From Amblyornis subalaris (lineage: Eukaryota; Chordata; Aves; Passeriformes; Ptilonorhynchidae), in NCBI GenBank assembly GCA_018881555.1, contig JACAXG010000060.1, forward strand, positions 2,852,001 to 2,916,000: a DNA stretch of 64,000 bases. Reading direction: 5' to 3'. Below are positions 12,116-23,769 of the stretch, in pieces. Positions within the stretch are counted from its first letter, which is position 1. Every line of letters starts with the position of its first letter. The notes below the pieces were generated by a model. The model was not told the origin of the DNA, made no database searches, and saw only the letters and a list, made by a program, of their open reading frames with translations. The position numbers and the translations under genes were made by a program.

Positions 12116-12219
12116 CCCGGTGCCGCCGCCGCGCCGCGTCCCCCCGGCAACCCGCAGCCGCCCCGCGCGCCGACAGGGCCCCCCCGCGNCGCCCGCCGCC
12201 CCCGCCCTACCGGCGCCAT
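12112..12219 (-). promoter_or_regulatory. Upstream ORF in the TSNAX leader, stop overlapping the main ATG
   Basis: An ATG in near-optimal context (GCCATGG) at 12219-12217 opens a 35-codon frame rich in Gly, Ala and Arg. It ends in TGA at 12114-12112, so the two frames overlap as ATGA. If transcription starts upstream of 12219, this uORF would be met first by scanning ribosomes. TSNAX translation would then depend on leaky scanning or reinitiation. One codon holds an N (position 12189) but reads NCG, so it cannot be a stop. Confidence 0.6.
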
Positions 12220-12445
12220 GGCGGGGCGCCCAGCCGGTGCCTGACGGCCAACGCCGCACAGGCGGAGGGCGCCGGCCGGCCGCCCGCGGCGCAGGAGGCG
12301 CGGTGCAGATCAGTGGCGGCGCGGAGGGTGATTCGGACGTTGCTGCGCGCGAAATCGGGGCAGCGTCGCAGCCGGGCTGTGCTTCCGAGAAGGCGACTCC
12401 GTGGGCAGCTCGTGTGCGACCCCGCCGTGGGGCCTCGGCGCCCGC

Positions 12446-12465
12446 GGCACGACGGGAGATGTAGT
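12446..12465 (-). promoter_or_regulatory. Candidate ZNF143/THAP11 (SBS-type) promoter element
   Basis: The minus strand reads ACTACATCTCCCGTCGTGCC. This resembles the ZNF143 SBS consensus, whose core is ACTACA, two variable bases, CCC and then a TGC-containing tail. It lies about 330 nt upstream of the TSNAX ATG in the CpG island, a typical location. The tail deviates from consensus (GTCGTGC instead of AGCATGC). Confidence 0.55.
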
Positions 12466-12663
12466 CCCGGGCGGGGCGGCGCCGCGGTCGGAACAGGGCC
12501 GGAGAGGGCCGGGTTTCCCTGCTCGCCGCTCCCGCTGGCGGCCGGCGTGTCCCGCCATCGGGACAGCGGCGTTCCTCGACCTGGATCCACAGAAACCCAG
12601 CGACATTCTTCAGCCTGCACCCGCACAAAGCGGCTGTCATGTCGCCTTCCCGTCACCCGCCAC

Positions 12664-12710
12664 CTGTCTCCTCACTGCCTCTTTCTTCCCTGCCGTATCA
12701 GGACCACGGT
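12664..12710. repeat. Left copy of 47-bp direct repeat flanking a CR1
   Basis: By hand alignment this matches the segment at 12991-13037 at 39 of 47 positions without gaps. Both begin CTGTCTCC and end in a CAGGACCA-GGT-like motif. The CR1 lies exactly between the copies. Confidence 0.8.
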
Positions 12711-12712
12711 GC

Positions 12713-12986
12713 GTTCATAGAGTCACAGAACCAATTGGGTTGAAAAAGACCTCTGAGATCACCGAGTCCAACCTATGACCGAACACCACTATGTCAACTG
12801 GGCCATGGCACTGAGTGTCTCGTCCGTTCTTTCCTTATACACTTCCAGGGATGGTGACTCCACTACCTCCATGGGCAGCCCATCCCAGTGTCTTATCACC
12901 CTTACTGTGAAGAAAGTCTTCCTAATGTGCAATCTAAACCTCCCCTGGCACAGCTTAAGACTGAGTCCTCTGCTTGCTGCCTGTCC
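12713..12986 (-). repeat. CR1 LINE 3' fragment between direct repeats
   Basis: The plus strand shows the complement of the CR1 3' end: 'catagagtcacagaacca', 'ttgaaaaagacctctgagat', 'cgagtccaacctatgac' and 'cttcctaatgtgcaatctaa'. It is a 5'-truncated copy of about 275 bp just beyond the TSNAX CpG island. Confidence 0.92.
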
Positions 12987-12990
12987 TTTC

Positions 12991-13037
12991 CTGTCTCCAT
13001 AGTGCCCCTTTCTTCCCTGGCATGTCAGGACCAAGGT
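12991..13037. repeat. Right copy of 47-bp direct repeat flanking a CR1
   Basis: This is the partner of 12664-12710. Its position at the truncated 5' end of the CR1 suggests a target-site duplication or a pre-existing tandem repeat. Confidence 0.8.
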
Positions 13038-16000
13038 ACTTTCCTGCCACCGGGAGCACATCACCAGTGCAGCACCAAGTGCCAGGTTTGCCAGGTTACT
13101 CCCTTAGTGCCCATCCACATGATGTGCCAGGGGAAGGAGGCCAGGNAGGATGCAAACTGACACTGAGACAGGGTCTGGAAACTGGAGACACTAACTGTAC
13201 ACCGAACAGATCTGATAGTGAAGCCACCTGATACGTGGAAAAGACATCTGAGAAGCTGCAGATGTAGCTGCTGCTACAGGGGAGGCAAATTCCCGAACCC
13301 AGGTTATTTGCATCCCATGTTTTGTCAGGCCTGGTAAAAANTACGTTTGCTCTGCTAGGGATTTAGTGTGAGTGTTCTCATGAGACATTGCAGGATTGAT
13401 CGCAAAGGAGATGGATGCACACTGTAAATATCTCCCAGCACAGAGGGCACTTGATGATGCTTCAGTTCTTAAGATGATGAGCTACAAAAAGTCTGCTTGC
13501 CCTGCTGGATTCAAGCTTTCCTACACATGCATCCTGAAGTGTTCCTCTAACGTGTTTAAAATAGGGATGAGTGTTGCAAATCCCCAGACCGAAAGGTTTG
13601 CAAATCAACAGTCTTGCTGCTCTGCTGCTAGATCTCACTTCTTGTCACAGCTGTTGCCTGTTTTAGTAGCTGGATTCTCAAGGAAACAAAGCTCATACGA
13701 GCACAAAGGTGGAGTGCTCACAGCCTTTGTGTGTGGGTGTGCGTGTGTGCCTGTCCTTCCTCCCCACCCTTAATAATTTTTTAATCTGTTGGTCAACTGG
13801 TCGATCTGATTTGACAGAGGGAAAGAGCCTCCAGGAGTGATTATAAACATCCTGAGTAGGGAAAAAATTTTGGGTGGAACTTGCACCTTACTAGAAACCA
13901 GATAAGCCCAGCTGTGAAATGCAAATGCTTCAGAGTCCAAAGTTAGCAGAGCCCAGCCTTTGGGAGTTCTGGAAGNGCAGGGACACCAGCCCAGTATCAG
14001 CTCTTTGTGTGTAACAAATAAACAAATACAGCTTTTAGCAAACTTGAATATCAGGTGAATCTGCCAACAGATTCAGGAGGACAATAAATCACCTCAGGCA
14101 AATAGCAGAGGAGTAAAACTTTGACAGTGAGCTTTAAAGANTCTCCAGGCAGCCAAGCAGGAGTTGCTAAAACCTGGTATTTTCAAATACTGAGAACACA
14201 TGACTATCATGCAGCGTTAAAAATTATTCAGAAGTGTAACATAAAACCTCTCTCCAATTTCCTAATCTGAGAAAACAGATTTCAATCACACTTGAAAAAC
14301 AGAGGACAAAGAGGATCCCAGCAGAACTTCCCCAGGCCTGATCTGCATATTGAGTTGTGCAACAGCTTGATTGCTGCCCTACCAGCTGCACAGGAGATTT
14401 CTGCTTTCCATGGGGCAAAATCAGGACGTGAAATTATTTGTGTCAGTGTTATCGCTGCACACATTCAGGCACAGCCTTTTGTTTTAGAAGATGTACAAAA
14501 CTGCTTTTGGAAACACGTACCTTTTTTTTTTTTTTTTTTTAGCTGTGCTATTTCCCTGTTCTTGGCAGCTCTTTGGACAAAAAGCAGAGTTGTTTTCATT
14601 ATATTGATGTCGCAGGAGAGTGGAAAGAGCGCTTGCATTTGAACGTTTCCCAGCAGTGGAGAATTTTCAGCCAATTGTAGGGAGTGAAGGTCAGGTCTTC
14701 AGCTGATTTCTGTTGGATTCAGTGACACTTTGCANGTGCACAGAGATACTCAACTTGCTTGAAATCCTTGAGATGTTTTTGTGAATAAAAACTGGTTAGG
14801 GTTTTTTTTCTGAAACAATCCAGTTAAATGTGGCAGTGTTAAACCACTTTGGCAACAGGTTAGTTGCAATATTTTTCCCTTTCTTCTAGTTGGTAATTAA
14901 AACCCTTTTCCTTCCCCTTCCGTTTATGTGTTCTTTATGCCTGAAGAGAATGGCACCTGCGCCTCCACAAGTGTGAAGGTGAAAGAATATTTTGAGGGAG
15001 TAAATGGTAGCAGAAAGGAGATGTGAGGATTTAGGGTAGGGCAAAACTCCCAAACAAGCTAACAACAAACCAACAAGGTTTTGTCAGAGACTTAAGGTCA
15101 CACTAAGATGCTGCATATAGGTTCTGCATGACTGTGCTTCAGATCCTAAGACAAAATTGGTAACTTAGCTTGCACATGGAAAAAAAGTGGTTTTTAAGAT
15201 TCAGGGTTATGAGGGTGAAGCATGAGTGGGTGGACCAGATAAGATCTGTGCCTTTCTAAGTGGGCAAACCAACTAAAAATAAGCACTGTAGTGGGTTGGA
15301 ATTTCTTCATTCATTTTATCCCTGAAGTCTGCTGCTTTGGGCAATAACCTGCTTCAGTAACACTCCTACACAATGTTCTTCAGTGAGGCTTTTGGTCCTC
15401 TGCAGTACTATCAGCAGAGACCACCTTGAAATGGCACTCAAGGGAGCAGGGAATGAATCCTTCCTTCCCTGGAAGAGCCCAACTCTAATACCGACTCAGC
15501 TTAACTCTGTGAAGGGCAGAGAGAGGAGTGGAGGTGGGTGCAACTCAAGAATCACACTAGTGAAGCTGCTTCAACACCTACAGCTTCAAGTAATGGAGCT
15601 GCACAGAGGTAGGGCCCAGGTGACTTGTCAGACACATGAAATCACCATCTCTTTCTGCCCTCAATGGTTTCAATGCAGCTCTNTGGAAACTGTTTAAGAT
15701 CCTTGTGTTCCCTGGCAGAGCTCGCAGTGTAGCTCTTCATGCCCCGTATGGCTTGTATAGCTTTAGAGACAAATGCTATCTTTGTGGTGCCCTCCCATGT
15801 TTAAATAACCAGCCTGGGAATGTCTCCTAAAGTTTCTGCTAAAGCAGAATAGCACTATAGATAGTTAGAGCTGGAATGATCCCTGCATGTCCTTTTGGTT
15901 TTCATTTTATCTCATGACGTGGCGTAGTACTCTTAGAGCAAGGCTGTGAGGTTGCCTTGGAGATGGAGGGCTTAGCCACGGGGCGAGCTGTCACACCGAA

Positions 16001-18726
16001 ACGTTCCCATTAGCCACTGAAACTGTGAATGCTTTCCACAAACAATTGAGTGAAGTGAAGTGACAAAAAGCTTATGAAACGGTCACAGGGGAATTGCATA
16101 AACTGGGGTCAGATGCTCAATTTGAGACTGTTCCATGACCGAGAAGTTTCACAGCTGGTTGACGAAAGGAAGCGGGAGGTCAGCTGGTCTCTAGTTATTG
16201 TAACAACAACCTGTTATGTTTCTCAGGCAACAGAGATGCCCACAGCAGTGGCAGGATGGATCGGGAGGATGATTTCCTCATTTCCTGGAATAATGTTTGA
16301 AAGCTGTGAATATTTTTCTGCTGGTTGAATTTGAGATTTGAATCTTGTAAGTGGCAAGATCCAAGTGCTAATACATCATGGTGCAGCCTTTGAGTGGATC
16401 AGCAGGAAGACTTTAGAAATGCACCATCGATTTAGCTGGCTTGTGAATGAGTGAGTGGCAAAAAGGACAGAGAGAACCCACAGATTTGCTGCAATATCCA
16501 CCTGGAAAAAAAAAAAAAAGAGACCAAACTATGTATTGCCTTTATTCCTAATGTTTAGTTTATATCTTCCAAGGGAAAACTGGCAAGTGACCGGCTGTGA
16601 ATAATGTACCCATGGGGAAAGTTTGTTTCTAAACATGAACAGTTGGTGCCTGGCTTATGTCTGGGTGGGTGTGCTGGCTATTTCATAAAGATTTCATTCT
16701 ACTGAGGCAACCACATAAAAGAATTGCTTTGGAGGAATTCAAGGTGAGAATATCTTTATTTGGCATCAACACCAACACCCTTAATGCAGCAGAAGCAAAG
16801 TGCAGTGATTAACGTTTCTCCCTCATCTCTCCCATCCCCCACTCTGTGTCTGAGCCCCTAGAAAAGTCTAACTGAAATTATATAATCCTGTTTCTAGCTG
16901 CTCCAGATCGGTTCAGTCGATTAAATGCTGGGCTTTTCTGCCATAGTGGCAGGACAGAGAAAAGGTACAGGCTAAAGTTATGGTGTGTTGTAGTTTTGGA
17001 AAAGATGCTGGTGGAGTAAGAGCTGCAAACAAAGAAGACCTGAAATATTTCCTTCAGCTATGGGAGTCAGGAAAGTGAGGCAACCTGAAGGTGTGGCTCT
17101 CACTCTCATCAGAAATGGTAAATCCGATCACATAACAGGAGAATTTGCTCGCTTTTTTTTTTGGTATGCATGACTAAGTCTCTCATCTGAACCACAGGAA
17201 CCTTGAAGAATATCAGATGCTTTTTGGTTCCTACAGCCCTCAGTACCCCCTGGGCCCCTGCAGTGCCAAATACATATTCTCCTTCACCCTCTTGGTCCTC
17301 TCCAGGGCTGCAGTTTGGAGGTAATGGCTCTTGGCAAAAGAGTTAATCTGATTCATCTGCACTTTATAAGAAGGAATCTGAGAATGGCCTTTGTGTCTAC
17401 ATCTGAGAGAGGCAAAATATTACATTATATATGGAAAGCCCTTATTCATGCCTATGTAAATCAAGAATAATTCTCTTTAAATTGGGTGCCATTGAGATGA
17501 CTATCAAGTCTTGAGAATTCCCAATGTACAGAATATTTTATGCTGCGGTATAGGTAGGGCCAAAAAAACACAGCAAGGCTTAGGTAGTTAGAGAAATGCT
17601 TTCCTAACAATTCCCACCAAAAAGTTCTGTTAAAAAAGCAGTTAAGGTTGCTCCAGGGCAAAACACACCCACACAAGAAATGACAGGTTAGGGGAACCTT
17701 CCCTGCATAAGCTACCCTGCACACCTCACATTAACCACTCCCAGTGACAGACTCCAAACTCCAACAAGAAGCTCCCCTTGTTCTGCAGGATAAAGAAACA
17801 AACTAAACACCTCCTACATGCTTCAGTGCAAACCCTCTGGCTTCTGCAACTCTAACATTAGAGGCTGGTGCATGTGGAGAGGCTATGGTGATTATAGGGG
17901 GAAAATGGAGACTAAGTGTCCCCTGAGCATATGCTCAGTTCGTACTGCTGGTCTCAGGGACCTTCTGTGACTTTGTCAGACTGTTTTGTCTGTGGTTAGC
18001 CACTCCACTTAGTAGACCCCTTCCACAATGCAGAGCTGAAGAGCCATCTGTTGCTTTTTCTTAGACTAGAGAATGAGCTACTTGATATACTTACACCAGA
18101 ATAAATCTTTTTCCCTTGCTGAAATAATAGCTACATCTGCACCAGGTATTTGTATGGTGCTTCTTCTAAGTGATTTATTCCCAGTTGGGCTAGAAGAGAT
18201 TTTATGTGAAAGGTGTTTTGTCACCCAACATTACAGAGTGGAATGACGATGACACTAAGTTGTAATTAGAATTAAAGCTTTATTTTTTAAACAGATTTTT
18301 ATGATCAGTATAATTTAAAATTCTGTGACTGGAATAGAACAGAATTTTTATAATCAGAATCAGCATACCACAATTTTCTAGGTAGCTTAGCACAAAATTT
18401 GTACCACAGGCTTACAGTTCCCAATCACCTGAACCGTCTGCAGAATGGGTCAAATCTTAATACTTGGCTTGCAGTATCAATATAATAATCATAATAGAGA
18501 ATAAAAATAGGTGGAAGAATATGAGTCACATACTCAAAACTTGGAGGAAGCAGATGATGGTGGAGGCATCCCTGACCACTGGGAGATCATGGGTTTTGCA
18601 GTCTAGCAGCAATTGTGGTCCAAGTCCCACTTGGGTCTTGTAAATGCTTGATTTTATGGACAGTATTCTGTGTTCTGCCACACTTCTCTGTTCTGTGATG
18701 GTGTCATCACAACCTGGGTGCCTGGG
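13038..18726. other. Intergenic, no gene recognised
   Basis: Mixed-composition DNA with no exon, RNA gene or protein family that I recognise on either strand. It includes a 19-nt T run at 14522-14540 and short A runs near 16507. The open frames here are short, unrelated to known proteins, and expected by chance. Confidence 0.6.
15848..15892 (-). repeat. Possible decayed CR1 3' remnant
   Basis: The plus strand reads 'actatagatagttagagctg' followed by 'gaatgatccctgcatgtcc', which resembles the complement of a CR1 3' end. It is too short and diverged for certainty. Confidence 0.35.
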
Positions 18727-18870
18727 ACCTTCAAGGCTGGTAACGAAGGGAGAAGTCAGTCCAGTGCTCAGGAACCTTAAGGCTGATAAGGAAGGGGAGA
18801 AGAATTCTGTCTGGTGCACAGGACCTTCCAGGCCTGATGTGGAAGGGAAAGAGGACTGATACATGACCAG
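18727..18870. repeat. Degenerate tandem repeat, about three units of 47-49 bp
   Basis: Units begin at 18727, 18774 and 18823. Each opens with ACCTT(C/A) followed by an AGGC(T/C)(G/T)G-like block, then (G)AAGGG(G)A(G)A, and the first two end CAGTGCTCAGG / TGGTGCACAGG. Similarity is moderate, so the array is old. Confidence 0.6.
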
Positions 18871-20560
18871 CTTGGTCACACAGAATGGCCATTTGCCTTT
18901 TGAATTGGCACTAGTGAAGCTAACCATATTATGAGGGGTCAAGAGCAGCGGGTACCAGTTACAGATTTAGTATTGAAGAAGACTTTGCTTCAAAGTGTGT
19001 TGGTGGTCTTCCATCTACTTTCCTACATAGCTTTATACCTTCCTATGCCTATTGGCTGTTTTCATCGAAGTTTCTTCTGCACCAGAGGGTCACAGTGACC
19101 AGTACTGACAGGTTTCTCCTGGTTGCTTATATGCTAACAGAGTTAGTTCTGCCTTTTTGTACCCAGGTGCTCTGGAACAATGTTTTGGCATCACACTAAC
19201 AGGCTTTATCCCCTGCCCCTGTGCCACACAGGACTTATGAGTCTTCTCATACTCTGCAGAAAGGTAAATCTGTGTTAGTTCAGGCACAGAAAACAGAATT
19301 TTTATGCTTGGTCTCAGGGGAGGGTTTTGACACAGTTGCTATACAGTGCTGCATCAAAACAAAGAATTAAAGGTGAGTAGATAAGTACAGTAGTGTTATA
19401 TTCAAGTTGTCTATTCAAAATGAGCTGGAGAAGAGGTAGTAGTCTAACAACGTAATTTTGTGTCATGGGTGATGACCTTGAAGATGCTGAGGACTGAAAA
19501 CCTCCTCTCTGAAGCTTCCATACACATGCCAATGCTGTGACTTGGTCACAGGCTGTTACTCGATTGGGTGTCTCCAAAATTCAGGCACTGCTTTTCCTGA
19601 TTGCTGTGCTGTATGATCAACTCTGACCTGGAAAACTGAAGTCATATTAAAACTGTACTAATTACAGATTGAACATTTTATACTTCTGTCACAGTGTTAA
19701 GGCCCCAGAGAGCGAATTAATAAAGGTTTTACATGCATTTATAACCTGACCTTTAAAAAGTCAGCATGAAGTTTTTATTTTCTGTCCTCCAGGAAAATCC
19801 ATGTATTCCAATGAATCCCAGAGAATCAATACTTGTTTAGAAAACTGTAATAACTGAAACATTAATCCTAAAGCCTTTTAAATGCCTCTATTAGTGGTTT
19901 CTAACTTTACCACAGGCTATGTAAGGGTAATGAACAACATAGGGTGAGCTTGGAGCACAGGTCCTTTTGAGGATACCTATACATGACATGCACATCTCTA
20001 CTCACTGGTCCAAGAATATGATATCAAAACGAGTGAAATAATTTCTTTGTTTCCATGACAAGAATACATCCCATANGGAAGTCATCAGGATCAATGCTAA
20101 GCTTCCCTGTAAGCTCTTTTGAGCCACCCTTGTTAAATGTACATTACACATACACCTGTACAAGTTGAAGTCTTGGAAGAACATGTCTATTCCCCAGAAA
20201 TCAAAGTGCTTCCAATGCGGATGCCTGCGGGGGGACAGTGATCATAAAGCAGCCAGGGAGCCAAAGGAATGCTGAGATTTCAGAGCCTGCGTGATTACCC
20301 ACAGCTGTACAAACAGTACAGTGGAGAAAACAGACTGACCTTGGCCATGTTTTGAGAGTGCCAGATAACCAGGTCCTTCAACAAGCCCTGTTTCAACATG
20401 AAGAGGAAAGAAGAGACGGTGACCCTGAGGAACACGAGGAAACATAATAATGACTAAAGCAGCAACGTTGCAAGTCAGCAACTTGAACATCTTCAGGGAA
20501 CTGGTCTGGGACAAAACTGGTTGGTGAGGACAGACATCTACCTTATTACCTGACAGCACA

Positions 20561-20603
20561 AGAAGTGGATTAAACCAGATGTGAGAAGTGGATTAAACCA
20601 GAT
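20561..20603. repeat. 23-bp tandem duplication
   Basis: AGAAGTGGATTAAACCAGAT occurs twice, at 20561-20580 and 20584-20603, separated by GTG. The copies are identical, so this is a recent local duplication. Confidence 0.9.
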
Positions 20604-22129
20604 ACATGACAGCAATGTCTCAATTACAAGTAGATAGCACACTTCAAAACATGAATTATTGTGCTTTGACCATCCCATAAATATCCAAGGCAGGGAAATT
20701 TTAGTCTGTTTGCAGGAATTTTGAAACAGAATTTAAAAAGCAGAGAGTGTTTCAGTGTATTTCTAAATCCACAGGACAGTGGGCTGTTTTTACAGCTTAT
20801 TAGTGCCCATATCCTACTGAATAGAGAGAACATTGAGGAGGCCCACACTAGCAAATAATTGCAATGCTCATCNCACTGACCTCCCCCTCACCCTTGCAAA
20901 TAGGTATTTTCTTTGCTGTTTCCTCACATGTCTGGGGAACACACCCTCCAACACTTGCAAAAACAAACACTATCACTGGGCTGGCCATCAGCATCCCCTC
21001 TAGCTCTTATCTTGGGCTGTGTCCCACTAGGATTAAGTTACATGCTTAACCTCAAGGAATCTTCCTCCCCTCCCCGTGGTGGACAAAACACAGTGGATCA
21101 CCTAACTGGTAGCNATGTTTGGCCCATAAATGACAGAGGCTTGATGCAGGATCAAAGCTAAAAATGAACCGCCTGCAGAATATCCCATAACTCTGAGCAG
21201 GCTGTGGAGATGATCCTCAGAATGGTTGTAGGAAACCTTAGCTTTGTTGAGCTGGAAAACTGAGCATTACACAATAATTGTTTTTCTCACCTTGTGAATT
21301 CTGCCCTTGCAATGTGCAAATCCTTAGGCATCCATGTGTTCACTGCCATCCAGCATGGTAAGTAGAGAATAAAAAAAAACCCCAAAATACAACAAGGGCA
21401 GTGAGGAGATGGAAGAGGATCAGAAGGTGCAGGTCACTATTCTGTTAGTCNTTGGTGGAGGACTCCCCTCCTAGCACAGGCAGTATGAAAGTGTTTCCCT
21501 CTTAAGGCTTCATCTATAGCTGCTGCCAGCTTGGCAGGGAAAGCAACTCTCTGATGAAAACAAATTCCCGTGTTCCCATGACATTGAGTTGCTCCTGCAA
21601 CGCTGCAGCTGTCAAAAAACTTGAGTGACTCCAAGGAGAAACTGCATTTACCCTGGCTGTTTTGCTCTCCCTTTTCAAACACTAATTTTATATTCTACAG
21701 TCAGCCAAGCAACTCTTTACAAATTTTACAACCCATTCTCCCAAGAGCCTGAAGGCACAAAGCATTCACACAGTGCACAACCTGAGAACTAAAGCATAAA
21801 ATACATGAAAGCACACAAAGCCTGGATGGAAAGTCCTGAATAAGGTCAGTGAATCTGCCTGCACCTTCATGAGCAAGCACTCACCTGACTGATAAGTTAA
21901 GAGTTAAAAACAGACCACGTTAAAAGCTGATGAAAGCACAAGAAGGCATAGCATATTATTTAGCTCTGCCCCACAAAAATCCTGCATCTGATTTACATGA
22001 AAGTGTATGGAGCATGTCCTCACCAGATTATCCACCAACTGCATATCAAGAGCTTTAGAACAAATTTAGAGAATGAATAACTACAAATTGTATGTAATGA
22101 GTAGCTGGGAAGCAGGATAAGATGCAAGA

Positions 22130-22860
22130 CGGGTCATTCAAAACTACATCACGCCAAACTAAGCAATTACCTTTGTTAGATGTGATTAACTCCATCTCTC
22201 TTTAGGTGAAGGTAACATGCTAAGTTTCACCTAGTGGACTTCAGTAAAGGATTTGATTCAGTGCCACAACTTTGGTGATTAAAAGGCAAACTGGAGAAGA
22301 TGGAGATTAGTTGGCAAACTGTAAACCAGTGAGGAACTGCCCTAAGGGAAGAAGATAAATTACATTGGAAAGGTGTGTCCTGGGATGAGAGGGTTCCACA
22401 AATACCAGTCTTAGGACTTTCAATATTTTTACTGATGGTTTAGGTATCAAAAAAAAAACCAGGAGTGTTGTGACACATGACTGACATGTGATGAAATCTG
22501 TCAACAGCAGACAGCTGGAGAGTGTTGCTGGTACACAAAAAGTTATGGATATCACAGGCAGAGATCCCTCAGAGGTGAAATTGTACAAATAGAGTCTAAT
22601 GGTGTAGTAAAAATCAGACAGAAAAGCAGTGGAAATTATTCTAACAGCATTGTGAAAAAGACACTGGAAAAACTTCATCTGGAATATTGTATACAATTCC
22701 AGTTAGATCTATTTTCAGAAAGCACTAAAACTAGAACAGGTGCTGTGAAGACATGTCCAGGAAAATTACAGGGAATAGACAGCCTATTCTATAAGACATT
22801 GGAAGAACTTCAGCAAAGCAAAGGATGAGAGAGTTTCTGATTTCTCACCATAAACACTGT
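22130..22860 (+). repeat. Ancient CR1-like LINE relic with reverse transcriptase motif traces
   Basis: One frame at 22231 reads LVDFSKGFDSVPQLW, matching the LVDFSKAFDxVPH motif of LINE reverse transcriptase. Further along, VPQIPVLGLSIF resembles the GVPQGSVLGPLLF motif. Near 22680, 'ctggaatattgtatacaatt' recalls the CR1 segment 'ctggagtattgtgtccagtt', and a downstream 'gggaatagacagcctattct' also fits. Many substitutions, stops and frame changes show that it is an old non-functional copy, much more diverged than the others here. The limits are approximate. Confidence 0.7.
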
Positions 22861-23769
22861 GGGGGGACAGGAGGGAAAAAGTCCAACTGTTCAACTTGAA
22901 GGACAATCTACTCAAAAATATTTGACTGCAAACTGGTCATCAACAGACCAAGTCTCGAATCAGAGGAAAGTTCCTAGTTACCAGAGGCATGACCAAAAAG
23001 GCTACCCACACAGGAAGACAGCAGCAAATGTTGCTGCTTTTTGGTAGATCTATTCATTTTCCAAAGAACCCCTACCACATGGCTGCCTGCAGCAACCCAG
23101 GCTAGGATGAGTGCTCCAAGGGATCGATTCCCATCTCTGTCCCTGCTCCTGTCCTCACAGCAGCTGCCGGTGGTGTCCCAGAAAGGCGTTCCTGAACTCT
23201 GGTCTTACACAAGCAGGTGTGTCACCATTTACACAGACTTGAGAGACAAATCTTTGAACCTCTGTCTCCCAGCCCTCAAGGAAGGTCACTCCCTGTTCTC
23301 ACAGTGGTGCACAAAGTACAAAATCCTCTTCTATTTCTCCAGCTGCCAGTTTTCCAGAGGCGTTCTTCATTTTGATCTTAGGCAGCAGTTAAACAGCTCA
23401 TTTCTCCAGCCCAGGTGCTTCCTCCGCCAAGGCGACAGGAAACAAGCAGGCTCTGAGGCAGGCAGGTTGCCGAGCCCCTGTGCAGCATTTCTGCCCCTGC
23501 CCCTTCACTGCTCCCTGCCCCTGCCCCAGCACTGCAGCTGCCGAGCTCTTGGCTGTGGCAGCACAAGAGTCTGTGGGGNCCTACCCGAGCAAGCACCTGG
23601 TCTGTCCAAAACACACGTGCAAGTGCAGTTGAAAGAAAGGTGCACACAGGTTCCTGGGGAGAGAATGAGGAAGCGGAGACATGCAGCTAGTGTTAATTAT
23701 CCATGTTATGGCTATACATCCATAGGACCTGCCACCTTTCTCACTAGGGGAAAGAAATGCGTATTTTGA

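Larger units (their letters stand above)
11930..12560. promoter_or_regulatory. TSNAX CpG island promoter
   Basis: GC content and CpG density jump sharply over this stretch compared with both flanks, and the TSNAX start codon lies inside it. GC boxes of the GGGCGGGGC type occur near 12470-12480. No TATA box is evident. The transcription start cannot be placed from sequence alone. Confidence 0.85.

Noticed and set aside
12116..12640. In-frame 175-codon N-terminal extension of TSNAX from an ATG at 12640
   Set aside because: The frame is open only because the CpG island has few stops. The encoded sequence resembles no TRAX, and homology places the start at 12115.
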